DNA of 64,000 nucleotides from the NCBI RefSeq assembly GCF_907164915.1, contig NC_061863.1, forward strand, positions 8,929,882 to 8,993,881, read 5' to 3'. Below, in pieces: positions 12,398 through 24,329 of the stretch; within the stretch, counting starts at the first letter, position 1; every line of letters begins with the position of its first letter. Both the position numbers and the translations under genes were made by a program. Source of the stretch: Impatiens glandulifera. Taxonomy: Eukaryota > Streptophyta > Magnoliopsida > Ericales > Balsaminaceae. The notes below the pieces were generated by a model. That model saw nothing but the letters and a program-made list of their open reading frames with translations, was not told the DNA's origin and searched no databases.

Positions 12398-12707
12398 GTC
12401 TTTGATGTTGTTCTTATTTAACTTGAAGTAATTTTGTCATAACTTAATTTATTTATTTATTTATTTCAGAAAATAAATCGTTATTTTTATATTTAATTTC
12501 TTTTGTGGGAAAATAAATTTATTTACTTAAAAAAATACTTATATATTTATTTTAAGTTGTCTCATCCATAATGTTAGCCTTTTATATATTTAAGTTTTTT
12601 GTAATTTTATAATTAATTTATAATAACTTTTGTCATAATATTGTTTATATTGACTTCTTTTTTTTAATAAGACTTTTATGCATTTTTTTAGGGGAGCTAA
12701 ATTTCTT

Positions 12708-12755
<48 letters not shown>

Positions 12756-14607
12756 AATTATTCACTAATAATTTCAAAATTAAAATGATAGTAATGCAAT
12801 AAAAAAAATTAAAACTTAAAATAACTTAAATAACCCAAATTCAAACAAGTTCATAGGTGTTTAATAAAATTGTTAGAAGAATAAATTCTAAAGGTTATTA
12901 TTGTTTAATTCGAATGATAGAAAAGGATATAAATTATATATGATTTATAATATTTGCATGTGATATTTAGTAAAATAAATGTTGTATAATCATAATAATA
13001 AATAAATAAATAAAATTAAAAAAAAAGACAGTTTTGTCTAGATTTTAACTAAAATAATATATATATAGAATTTTAAATTTTATTTTAACTCATTTGAATA
13101 TAATAAATTGATTATATATATAATATTTTAAATTCAAATTATTAGTTAGAATTTATAATTATTTTTATTATTTATTTTCTGATATTTATCTTATTACAAT
13201 TGAAAAAAAGCAACTTAATTTTAATATAGTGCTTTAATAATAGAAAGAAAGTGAATGTTTAAAGCATAAAATAAATTAAGACAAGATTATAATTTGTGAA
13301 TCTTTTTACCTAATTTTTTACTATTTGTATAAAATTATAATAACCAAAAATGGATTGATTTTTACAATACTATCTATAAATATTAACTAACTCAGCCCAA
13401 AATGCAAGTATAATTTAGATCCTTGACTATTTGTATTTTTTTTAAACAAATCCATAAATTAGAATTTTAAACATAATTGGCAAAAAAAAAAAAAAAACAG
13501 TAAATTTGTAATTCATATCAAATAAAAAAAATACACTATAATATTCCCTCTGATTCTAATTATTTTTTTTTTATCAAATTAATAGAAAATTCACACTACT
13601 TAAACCATAATAAAAAAATCATTTGAATCTAAATATATTCCATTCTAATTTCATTTGGATGGATTTTTAATTGAAAATTAGTTATATTAAGCAATAACAC
13701 TTCTTGAATATATATTTATTTATATTATATTTTATCCTTTTTTTGGTTCAAACATTCCTTTAAATAATTTTTTTTAAATGATTATTTATTAGTATAACTC
13801 AAATAACCAGATTACTAATTAAAAAAATAAATAAATGTCACCCAATTTAGTTCTAATAAAAATATCTCAGGTGTTGTTTGGAAAATTGACATTGAAATTT
13901 TAATTTCAATTCCACTTTAATTGACATTAAATTACAATTTAATTATTATGTTTGAAAAAATTTATAGGTTAGACCTTTTAAATAATATGTTTGAAAAAAA
14001 TATAATAAACATATTTTGAATATATTATTTATATTATTAAAATATTAATTTAACACAACTTATTATTTATAAAAACAAAATATTAGTTTCATACGATAAC
14101 TTTCTAACTTAATAAAAAAAACAACTTGAAAATGTTAACTTATTAAATTTTTAAAAATATCTATTTAAGTTTTAACTAAAAAATCATCACGAGCAACACT
14201 TTAATTGGGTCGTAAATGTTAAAATAATAAAATAATTTTATTTAGAAAGACATTAGTTTAAATTAACTGAAAATGTGAAATGATTGAAATGGTGAATTTG
14301 AGAGAGGAAATGAGGTGGGCTCGCTGAAAAAATAATAATTTTTGTTGTCTCTTCTTTTTCTTCACCTTTATTATTTTTCCATGTTGGTGAGACATCATTT
14401 CTTCCTCCATTTCGTCTCCCAAATTTCTTCCCCTATGACTCCTCGTAGAAATTTTCTAATATATACGAGTGTATGGATACTTAGTTATCCAAACATCCAA
14501 ACATGTAACTCTTTTAACCAACTAGGTTAAGACTTTATATTTTAAATTCAACACCAAATTTGATAAACGCAACACGTTTTAACAATATAAGTTCAATTTT
14601 TTAAATA

Positions 14608-14661
<54 letters not shown>

Positions 14662-14940
14662 GCTGCTTAATTTTCAAAGTGTCCGAATTGTCGAATCGTG
14701 GGTTGACCCATCCAATAAATTTTAAACGGTTAAAATTAAAAATGTTATAGGTATGTTTTGAACTTATAACCTAATAAAAAAATCAATACAACCATTTAAC
14801 TAACTAGACTAATAAAACTTTATATTTTAAAGTCAACACTAAACTTGATACTTTATATTTTAAATTTAACACAAAATTTGATAAACACTGTTTGTTTGTT
14901 TAGTAGACCGTTTAAAATTAATAATTATAACTAAAATTAG

Positions 14941-15028
<88 letters not shown>

Positions 15029-18000
15029 CATTTTGAAAATTAAGCATAAATATATATATATATTTAAAAAAAAATTATTATCTTTTTTATTTATTTGATT
15101 TGGCTAAGATACTAACTAAGTATAACTATCTTCATCTTCTTCACAGAATGACATTGTTACTAGGTCCACCAAGCTCTGGAAAAACCACATTACTTCTCGC
15201 TTTGGCTGGAAAACTCAATTTGGATCTCAAGGCAAACAAGAACAATGAATCCGTCTTTCCATTTCCATAATTTGTTCTTCATCTCTCCTTTTCTTCAGTT
15301 AAGAATATTTGAATATCCTCCAGGTTTCAGGAAGAGTAACATACAATGGCCATGGAATGGAGGAATTTGTTCCAGAAAGAACATCTGCTTACATTAGTCA
15401 AAATGATCTTCATATTGGAGAATTAACAGTTAGAGAAACCCTAGCTTTCTCAGCTAGATGTCAAGGAATCGGACGTCAATACGGTAAGTTGAATGTTATA
15501 GTTCATCTATTTGATCATTACTGTAGATTGAATAACTGTGATGAATATGCAGACATGTTAGTGGAATTGTCAAGGAGGGAGAAACAAGCAGGAATTAAAC
15601 CTGATCCAGATATTGATATCTACATGAAGGTAAACTGACTGACTTACTTACTTACTTACTTACTGCATTTATTCACTTGATTCTGATTCTGATTCTGATT
15701 CTGTGCATGAAGGCTGCTTCATTAGAGGGGAAGAAAGCTGTCGTAACGGATTACACTCTCAAGGTATCGTATCATTGATCATTGATTATCTTAGAAGTTT
15801 GAATCTGACGATTATCATTATGAACAGATCTTAGGACTGGAAGTCTGTGCGGATATATTAGTCGGAGATGAAATGGTACGCGGTATTTCCGGTGGCCAAA
15901 AGAGACGAGTCACAACCGGTAAAATCATTTTCACTATTGAGCTTTCGAAAATATGGAGTCCATTTATCTGATTGCTCAACGATTCAGGAGAGATGCTGGT
16001 TGGACCTGCACGAGCTCTGTTCATGGACGAAATATCGACTGGTTTAGACAGTTCGACGACGTTTCAGATCGTAAATTCCATCAGACAATTTATTCATATC
16101 TTACATGGAACTGCTCTCATCTCTCTCCTTCAACCATCGCCGGAAGTTTACGATCTCTTCGACGATATTATTCTCCTTACAGACGGTCAAATCGTTTATC
16201 AAGGTCCTCGTGAGAATGTATTGGAGTTCTTCGAATACAAGGGTTTCAAATGCCCCAAAAGGAAAGCAGTCGCTGATTTCCTGCAAGAAGTAAGAAATAG
16301 GTTTAAATCAAATTGATTAGGTTTCAAATTGACTCAAAATTGTTCTTTCGGCGGGGAAATTGTGTAGGTTACATCAAAGAAGGACCAAGAGCAATATTGG
16401 CAAAACAAAGAAGAACCATACAGATTCGTTAGCGCTGAAGAATTCGTGGATGCGTTTCAGACGTTCGAGATTGGCCAAAGATTAGGTGATCAATTGGCGA
16501 TCCCTTTTGACAAAGCAAGTTCTCATCCTGCTGCTTTAACGACTACAAAATATGGTGCTCCATTGATGGAGATCCTAAAAGCTTGCATGTCTAGAGAATA
16601 CTTACTCATGAAAAGAAACTCATTCCTCTACATGTTCAAGATGTTTCAAGTGAGTAGTAATAAGAAAAATCCTAAATTTAAGCCCTAAACTCATCCCAAA
16701 AATTGAATTAATGCTAATAGACGATGTTTTGTTCTTAGCTTACTTTTATAGCAGTAATCACAATGACGATTTTCCTAAGAACAGAGATGCCCAAGAAAAC
16801 GATAGCAGATGGAGGCATTTACATGGGAGATACATTCTTCGTAATAATGATCATGATGTTCAATGGATACGCAGAGCTATCATTGAGTATTCTGAAACTT
16901 CCAGTATTTTACAAGCAAAGAGATCTCTTCTTCTTCCCAACCTGGGCATATTCTTTACCCACTTGGATTCTTAAGATCCCAATTTCATTCGTCGAAGTTG
17001 GTATATGGGTTTTCATGACTTACTATGTCATGGGATTTGATTCTGACGCTGGAAGGTAAAACTAATCTAAAACTAGCTTTCTTTTTCATATATATTGGTT
17101 TAGCATCTAAATGAATCATGACTATAAACTGCAGGCTCTTTAAACAATATCTTTTACTTATTTGCTTTAACCAAATGTCTTCTGGATTATTTCGATTAAT
17201 TGGGTCTGTTGGAAGGAGCATCATCATTGCAAACACGTTTGGCATATTTGTATTGCTTGTTATTACAGTATTGAGCGGATATGTTATATCAAGAGGTGAG
17301 ATAATTCGAATAGAATGTAGTAAATATGGTTCAATTGAGGATGTTTTAACTGAAATCTGCTATTACTCTTGTTCATTATCAGATAACATAAAGAAATGGT
17401 GGATATGGGGATACTGGATTTCGCCTATGATGTATGGCCAGACCGCCATTGCTGTGAATGAATTTCTTGGGAAGAGTTGGCGACATGTTAGTTTGTTATC
17501 ATAGTTTCTTCTTTTTTCAATCACAAACTAATAATGTAAACAATGTATTTGTTTACAGATTCCTCAGAATTCTACAGAAACGTTAGGCGTGTTGGTATTG
17601 AAGTCTCGAGGTTTTTTCACAAATGCAAGTTGGTATTGGATTGGAATAGGGGCGTTAATAGGATATGTGTTTTTGTTTAACTTTCTCTTCACATTGTCTC
17701 TGGCTTACCTTAAACGTAAGCAACACAATCCTTTTTGAATTCTTGTATAATTTCCAATGTTTCCTGAATCCTGTTGATGATTGGAATTCTTTCAGCATTT
17801 GACAAGGCACAAGCAATTATATCTGAAGAATCCTTATTGGAGAGAAATGCTAGCAAGAAAGGCGTGAGAAGAAGTGTAATTCCGTCTGGCAGCATCATAA
17901 TCAAAGATGAAAGTAACAAGAAACGAGGAATGGTTCTACCTTTCGAACCCCTTTCGATCACATTTGATGATATCACATATGCAGTTGACATGCCCCAGGT

Positions 18001-21000
18001 ACTTACTTGAGTCTTTAACTTATATAGAAACGAAACCATGCACTTTGATCCATTTCTTTTTGTAGGAGATGAAGGTTCAAGGAGTTAATGAAGATCGTCT
18101 CGAGCTATTGAAAGGCGTGAGTGGATCTTTTAGACCAGGAGTATTAACCGCACTTATGGGTGTAAGTGGTGCAGGAAAGACAACTTTGATGGACGTATTG
18201 GCTGGAAGAAAAACGGGTGGTTATATAGATGGAGTGATCACCATATCTGGTTATCCTAAGAAGCAAGAAACTTTTGCTCGCATTTCTGGCTATTGTGAAC
18301 AAAATGACATTCATTCTCCTAATGTTACAGTCCACGAATCCTTACAATACTCTGCCTGGCTTCGTCTTCCTCGAGATGTGAACTATGTAACTAGAAAGGT
18401 AACATAAATGGCACAATCTGAACACAAATTTATGTCATACCCTGAAAATAAAAATATGATCTGTTAACGTAAACCATAAGTTCATGACTGCAGATGTTTG
18501 TTGAAGAGGTTATGGAGCTAGTAGAGCTAACACCAATAAAGGAAGCTCTAGTCGGTTTGCCAGGCGTGAATGGGCTTTCAACTGAGCAACGTAAGAGGCT
18601 AACTATTGCGGTTGAGCTTGTAGCTAATCCGTCCATAATATTCATGGACGAACCGACATCAGGACTTGACGCGAGAGCTGCTGCAATTGTGATGAGAACC
18701 GTGAGGAACACTGTGGACACAGGACGGACAGTTGTATGCACGATTCATCAACCTAGCATCGACATATTTGATGCTTTCGATGAGGTGATCAATCTCAATT
18801 CTCAAATTATCAACCTTTTACTCTTCTTACTTGTATTTCCTTAACAAGAATTTTGTTGTGTAAATTCTCAATTGTAGTTGCTACTTATGAAACGAGGAGG
18901 TGAAGAAATCTATTTCGGCCCAATCGGTCGTCACTCAGTCAATCTTATCAATTACTTTGAGGTATTGTAGATATCAAGAATGATTATGTTTTCATCATCT
19001 TAAGTGTGACTGAAAAAATTAATGTCAAATTAGGGAATAAGCGGAGTAAACAAAATTAAAGACGGTTACAATCCAGCTACATGGATGTTGGAAGTGACTT
19101 CATTGTCAATTGAATCATCTCTTGGTGTGAACTTTGTTGATATCTACAAACAATCAAATCTATACAGGTAATTAAATAAGAAAAATCTATCAAATGGTTA
19201 TAATGGAATAATCATATAATATACTTTCTCATATTTAGGAATAACAAAGTAACGATAAAAGAAATCAGTAAAGCCACGCCAGGATCAAAAGATCTACACT
19301 TTCCGACAAAATACTCGCAATCTTTCATCACACAAACCATTGCTTGCTTATGGAAACAAAACATATCCTATTGGCGAAATCCTCCTTATACCGCTGCCAG
19401 AATAATATTCACAACCATGATAGCTCTTGTGCTTGGGGCCATCTTTTGGGACATGGGATCGAAAAGGTTTGCGATTTCTTAGTTTCTTATAAAAAGTTGG
19501 TTTAATGGGTGGAACTGACAATCTGATATGTAGGAATAGAGAACAGGATATATTCAATGCAATGGGTTCTATGTATTGTGCTGTTCTCTTTATTGGTGCA
19601 TCAAATGCTTTTGGAGTGTTACCTATTGTCTTCATAGAGAGGACTGTATTTTATAGGGAAAAAGCAGCTGGAATGTACTCTGCATTGCCATATGCTTTTG
19701 CACAGGTAACAACTTCTTTGTTTTTGTTATTTTTAGTCAACTTTAACTTAATAAAGGTTAAAATTAGAATAACCCAATAACTGAAGCTAAGTATTATGAG
19801 TGATTTCTAAAGATACAAAGATCACGGTTCGATCAATTTAACATCTTAAATGTTGTGGAATTCGTGACTATAGTTTTAGCTCCCTATATTAAAAATAATA
19901 ATATAATTTATTTGTAATCATTTAAATGATTTATTATAGAAATATTTTAATTCATTTGATATTAGAACTAATTTATGATTAGGTGAGGGAATGTTAGGAA
20001 ATTAGTGAGACAAAAAAATTTAGATAGTTGTTGCTATCATGTTTTTAACTTCTTCTTTTTTTATTGAAAATTCAAAATTAGGTAACTTTATTTTTTATTA
20101 AAAATAAAATATAACATTGACGATTTCTGATCCAAATTATTTTGTTAGTGGCGATTTTTTTTTATTTTGCCGGTATTTGACCAGTGATGGGTCGGAGATG
20201 ATATTTGTGTTTCCTGATCCAATCTCACATTGATCCTGCCCCGAACACTTATAAACACAATTAAATATATAATTACTAATATTTTTATTTATTTTTCATA
20301 TTTTAGAATAGTTTTAATTTTTTTTTTATAATAATATAAATTTTCATATACGAGAGAGATTAAATTCCTCCGTTAAGACCCTCTTTTTCTTTTATTGTTT
20401 CTCCTCTCGGTCCTCCCTTGAGCCAAGAGTCCATCTCCACTTACATTGTTTTCTTCATTCTTCTTCTTTTGGTTCTTCGATCTCAACGCACTCATCACAT
20501 CATCGAGGGTAAGCTCCTCCCTCACATACTCGAGTATGTCTACAAACGTCTCATACAATTTCAAGGGTAAGCTCCTCCCTCACATGCTCGAGTATGTCTA
20601 CAAACGTCTCATACAACTTCAGTAAAGAATTCAAAAGTATCAACGTCTTATCATCATCCTTGTATTTTTTCCGATGTTTTCCAAATTAAGGAGAATCTTG
20701 ACATAATCGTCGAGATGCGTCTACAAGTCATTCCCCTCAACCATTCTAAATTTGAAGAATCTCTATTTGATGTAGATCCGAGACGATAATGTCTTAGTCA
20801 TATACAAAGATTCCAACTAAAGCCACACACACCTCTATTGTCATCGTGACACTAGATACCTCTCGCAGCACCTTATCACTAAGACTAAGAATCAATGTGT
20901 TATAGGCCCTTTCCAACACCTCCATCTTTTTCTCTGCGTCCATCGAGGTCAGTAATTGTGATTCCCCTTTGAGTGCTTTAACAACTGCTATGTTGTTTAA

Positions 21001-21350
21001 GTGTGCCATCATCTTCATCTTCTATAACCCAAAGTCCTTCGTCCCATTAAACTTAATCAAGAAAAAAACTCACAAAAAAATTGAACCACGACCGCCTTGG
21101 CCCAACTTGGCTCTGATACCAGTTTGTGGTGAAAACTATCACCCTAAGAATGAAAGAGGAATAATAGCAACCGTAGTGGAATGTAAAACAATAGCGTAAA
21201 AGTAAGAAAAAACGAAATAACGACACAAGAGTCTTACCTAAGTTCGGACCAACAATGTCATACGTCCTGTTTTCAGAGAATTGATTCAATAAACTATAAT
21301 AGTGAGTACAAACTCTAACTCTCTATGTTTGTTATAGGTTCTATTCTCAC

Positions 21351-21387
<37 letters not shown>

Positions 21388-22713
21388 TTTTAGAATTCAT
21401 AATTAGGTTAAAGATAATGTGATATCTTTGACATCTCTACCACTATATGATTTCATGACGATTTAGTTGACATTTTTATAATAATACGATTTGATTAACA
21501 ACTTCACAATTATGTGATTTCATGCCTTTTCGAATCCAACAAATAATCGCACATATATAATCCTTCCCCTTTTTTACCTAATATTGAGGAACACCAAATT
21601 GAGCCTCAAAACTTTAGGCTCAATTCTACATTATCAAATACATTTTTTTTTAAATATGGTATAACGGTGTGCCGCGGGAATTCTTTAAAATCAAACGGTA
21701 CGGGAAAGATGGTAAAAAAAAATCGTGTATAAATCTTATTGGTTAGAATATTATTTAACATTATTGTTTGGATTATGATTAGATGAGGTGATATTTTTGT
21801 TTTACTTCATTTAATATAAATAATCATTTTAAAATATTATAATTTTGGACAATATAACAACTATATATATTTTTTGTACTATAATTCATATTAAAACATG
21901 CATACTCATAAGCACAATGCCAAACTAAATCTTAATGTGCAAAAACCATCACTTTCAAGCTTATTCCACAAAATTGGTCACTAGTTTCTCTCAATCAACT
22001 TTAAACATCCTTTCATGTTTCTACTTTTGGCTTCTTTTCCTATCGAATTTAGTCTCCACATTCAACTCATCGCATTAAATCTTGAATTCTTTTCTCTGTC
22101 TCTTTTGTAGGCTCTAATTGAAATTCCACATGTTCTACTTCAATCAACACTATATTCCGTTATTGTATATGCCATGATAGGATTCGAATGGACGGTTGCA
22201 AAGTTCTTTTGGTACATGTTCTTCATGTACTTCTCTTTACTATACTTAACGTATTATGGGATGATGGTGGTTGCTCTTACCCCAAACCAAACCATCGCCA
22301 ACATAATCTCTTCATCATTTATCCACATATGGAACCTTTTCTCCGGACTTATAGTACCAAAAACAGTAAGTCCCACTCCCATATATGTTAACGGTAAGAT
22401 CTTTCGTGCACATTACAATTTGGTTAACCGTTTTTACTTCATAAAATATATGTAGAGGATCCCAGCGTGGTGGAAGTGGTACTACTATGTTTCGCCTGTC
22501 TCTTGGACACTATATGGCTTATTAGGTTCACAATATGGAGATGTCCAAGAAAAGCTAGTTACAGGTCAAACTGTGAAACAATTTGTGAGGGATTACTTCG
22601 ATTACAAACACGAGTTAGTCGGTTATGTTGCTATGATCATCGTTGGATGGGTTCTTTTATTTGGAGTAATATTTGCCTACTCAATCAAAACATTTAATTT
22701 TCAAAAGAGATAA
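10940..22713 (+). CDS. Full-size ABCG (PDR) transporter, 23 exons, intact
   Basis: Exons: 10940-11265, 11332-11452, 11542-11630, 15147-15231, 15324-15483, 15553-15629, 15713-15763, 15828-15918, 15988-16289, 16368-16649, 16739-17055, 17135-17295, 17383-17486, 17559-17715, 17796-17998, 18066-18398, 18494-18784, 18878-18961, 19034-19167, 19239-19466, 19534-19705, 22111-22365, 22456-22713. They join in frame to 1,426 codons, the usual size for plant PDR proteins of the ABCG29-41 type, which export terpenoids, hormones or xenobiotics across the plasma membrane using ATP. The layout is NBD-TMD-NBD-TMD. NBD1 has Walker [10 protein letters not shown] (residues 185-193), signature SGGQ (324-327) and Walker B LFMDE (to 348). 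NBD2 has Walker [10 protein letters not shown] (874-882), signature LSTEQ (981-985) and Walker B IIFMDEP (to 1007). The C-terminus ends in the family's FNFQKR. No inactivating change was found. It most resembles the PDR1/ABCG40 branch; the substrate cannot be told from sequence. Confidence 0.95.
12324..12393. repeat. (TA)n microsatellite
   Basis: Uninterrupted TA dinucleotide run of about 70 bases in intron 3 of PDR gene 1. Confidence 0.95.
12714..12752. repeat. (TA)n microsatellite
   Basis: TA run of about 39 bases in intron 3 of PDR gene 1. Confidence 0.95.
14480..14900 (-). repeat. Dispersed repeat with tRNA-like core, copy 1
   Basis: On the minus strand it carries a core like a tRNA gene: a box-A-like GTCTAGTTAG, then about 35 bases later a decayed box B (AAGTTCAAAAC). 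It is followed by GTTAAAATT and GGGTTGACCC-type sequence (+ strand GTGGGTTGACCCATCC near 14699). The same core and flanks recur at 28733-29085 and 61880-62110. The region 14480-14580 repeats part of the core. Confidence 0.5.
14614..14658. repeat. (TA)n microsatellite
   Basis: TA run of about 45 bases, adjoining the tRNA-like repeat. Confidence 0.95.
14943..15026. repeat. (TA)n microsatellite
   Basis: TA run of about 84 bases, the longest in the window, only 120 bases upstream of exon 4. Confidence 0.95.
15230..15323 (+). other. GC-AG intron 4 of PDR gene 1
   Basis: The exon ends in AAG and the intron begins GCAAAC, not GT. The next exon starts after CTCCAG at 15324. Only this boundary joins the Walker A exon (ending in residues NLDLK) in frame with the VSGR exon, and PDR gene 2 uses the same position with GCAAGC. 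GC donors are a known minor class and favour exactly this AAG/GCAAG context. Confidence 0.88.
15641..15702. repeat. (ACTT)n and (TTCTGA)n short tandem repeats
   Basis: Intron 6 of PDR gene 1 holds about six ACTT units followed by four TTCTGA-type units, just before the acceptor of exon 7. Confidence 0.85.
20373..21018 (-). pseudogene. Copia gag remnant
   Basis: Two separated gag pieces with frame breaks between them; see the enclosing fragment for motifs. The zinc-knuckle region and everything beyond it are missing, so it cannot encode a working capsid protein. The second piece ends in a basic stretch (RRNNKRKRG). Confidence 0.7.
21109..21121 (-). other. Primer-binding site of the intron 21 Copia fragment
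   Basis: The complement reads TGGTATCAGAGCC, the canonical initiator-tRNA-Met site; it fixes the fragment's polarity as minus. Confidence 0.85.
21354..21386. repeat. (TA)n microsatellite
   Basis: TA run of about 33 bases inside the presumed LTR of the intron 21 Copia fragment. Confidence 0.9.
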
Positions 22714-23640
22714 AAACTTTTAGACCACTCGTCACGATATCTTAGGGTCAAGAGTCGTGGCAAGTATAAGTTTGATTCTTTTTGAAATCATGAAATTTAA
22801 CTGTTATGTCGTGTATTGTTGTGTTAGTCCCTTTCGAAGGATAAAAACACCAATAATGTTGAATGTTAGTTTCCTATATGTGGATGTTATATGTAATTTA
22901 TTAAATGTAAATTCTCATTAAATGATAATGTATTTTTATTTTATTTTATAATGTTATATATATTAGGTTACTATATTTTATATTTGCATTGACGCCTATA
23001 TACGACTAGTGTTGAGGCCACGGTTAGGGTCTAGAGATTTCTCCTTATAGACACTTCCACTAATTTCATTGTGAAGCCAACGGTTGAGGTCTAGCGATAT
23101 GGATCGAATGAAATCAATTTGTGAATATCTAAGTGATTTGGATTCAAAATTGACAAAACCAAAAATTTTAAGTTATAGAAATTAGAATTTAATTTATAAA
23201 ATTTGTCTAGTTTAATGAGTTCCGAATTAAGATGAATAGTGAAACCTAGAGTTCATATAGATGAATCTATTGGGAATAACTTTTATGTTTTAACTTTTCT
23301 CATTTATATCAAAATTGGATATTAAATCAAGTTATTTCATCTGATATTTTGTTATCAACTTATCGTTTTGGACAATTTGAATTCTAAGTTGTATTTAATT
23401 GTTGCAATAGGCTTAAGATATTCTAAAATATAATGAACAAAGATATAAAAATGTTGATGATCATTTGATTCACAAATCCAAATTCTTGATATGAATAACA
23501 TTAATTTAATTGAATTTAGAATGCCCAATGTTGCCATGGTTTTTAAGTTGACTTCTCAATGTGTGAAGATTTTATAATTGTGATACTTTAAAATTTAGGA
23601 TAGTATAAGCATCATGACAAGTTTAGATGTAGTATCTCTA
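22714..23640. other. 3' flank of PDR gene 1, no further gene
   Basis: After the stop at 22711-22713 the sequence is AT-rich. A 3' untranslated region of 150-300 bases would be expected here, with AATGATAATG-type A-rich signals around 22919-22940, but no cleavage site can be assigned. Confidence 0.5.
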
Positions 23641-23642
23641 AG

Positions 23643-24062
23643 GTTTCAAACTTGTCCCCCAAATTTTTTTAAAAATCTTTTTAATAAATTCAAATGATCG
23701 AGGTCTTATAACCTACTCTATTCTCGAATATCGTGAAATGAGATGAGGAACCAGTGGACTTGAGAAAAATGTTTTTTTTGTTAAAAGAAAAAAGTCAATG
23801 TTCGATAAAAATCTCGTAACTTACCTCTTCTCAAATTTTGTAAAAACGACGCTTCAAACTTGTCCCACAAATTTTTTTTAAAAATCTTTTTAGTAAATTC
23901 GAATGCTCGAGGTCTTATAACCTACTCTATTCTCGAATATAGTGAAATGAGATGAGGAACCCAGTAGACTTTACTAGAGAAAAATGTTTTTTTTGTTAAA
24001 AGAAAAAAGTCAATGTTTGTTAAAAATCTCGTAATTTACATCTCAAATTTTGTAAAAACGAT
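23643..24062. repeat. Tandem duplication, two units of about 205 bp
   Basis: A block starting TTCAAACTTGTCCC and ending TTTTGTAAAAACGA occurs at about 23645-23849 and again at about 23852-24062, with only scattered differences. Both contain the phrase TCGAGGTCTTATAACCTACT. No coding potential. Confidence 0.85.
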
Positions 24063-24329
24063 GCATCTCGTGGTCGTCTCGCCTTTAACAAGGGCGGAGC
24101 TATGATTAGAAATTTATCCAAGTTAAAAAAATTTCACAAAATCTATCCGGGATACAATGATAATAATATTAAGTAAACAAACAAAATTTACATAGTTTAC
24201 TGTGGACTATATCTCTTTAACGACGGTAAAGTAATCAATAACAATTGCATTTCCCGTCGTTATTGTCATATATATATATATATATACAAAATATTTTGGG
24301 AAACCCGGGTTACAAGCCAAGTAGCCTTA

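Larger units (their letters stand above)
11631..15146 (+). other. Intron 3 of PDR gene 1, 3.5 kb, repeat-filled
   Basis: This is by far the longest 5' intron of the gene and falls just before the Walker A exon, as it does in PDR gene 2. It holds four long (TA)n tracts (12324-12393, 12714-12752, 14614-14658, 14943-15026) and a tRNA-like repeat (14480-14900). The rest is AT-rich with no coding potential; the ORF at 14342-14530 has no family resemblance. Confidence 0.8.
20346..21640 (-). mobile_element. Truncated Copia fragment in intron 21 of PDR gene 1
   Basis: On the minus strand, a primer-binding site TGGTATCAGAGCC (complement of 21109-21121) is followed by a decayed gag. One piece (complement of 20794-21018) contains VKALKGE and LSDKVLREV, and a second (complement of 20373-20564) contains [15 protein letters not shown]; both are hallmark phrases of Copia gag of the VLTQQGCVKALKG type. 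Sequence to the right of the primer site would be the 5' LTR. Protease, integrase and reverse transcriptase are absent. A 60-base internal duplication lies at about 20507-20622. Orientation is opposite to the host gene. Confidence 0.75.
20170..21720. repeat. Dispersed GC-ended repeat, copy 2, split by a Copia fragment
   Basis: The outer parts (20170-20345 and 21640-21720) match the inner and 3' parts of the repeat at 3470-3910: CTCACATTGATC..CGAACAC, then ATAATATAAATTTTCA, then ATATGGTATAACGGTGTG. The match breaks off after the ATTTTCA phrase and resumes at the TATGGTATAAC phrase, so the Copia fragment inserted into an existing repeat. Confidence 0.6.

Noticed and set aside
15953..16293. Alternative plus-strand ORFs over exon 9 of PDR gene 1
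   Set aside because: They are other frames of an exon whose true frame encodes the conserved NBD1 Walker B and switch region.
24268..24287. Short TA tract as a functional element
   Set aside because: Ordinary microsatellite, too short to be of note.
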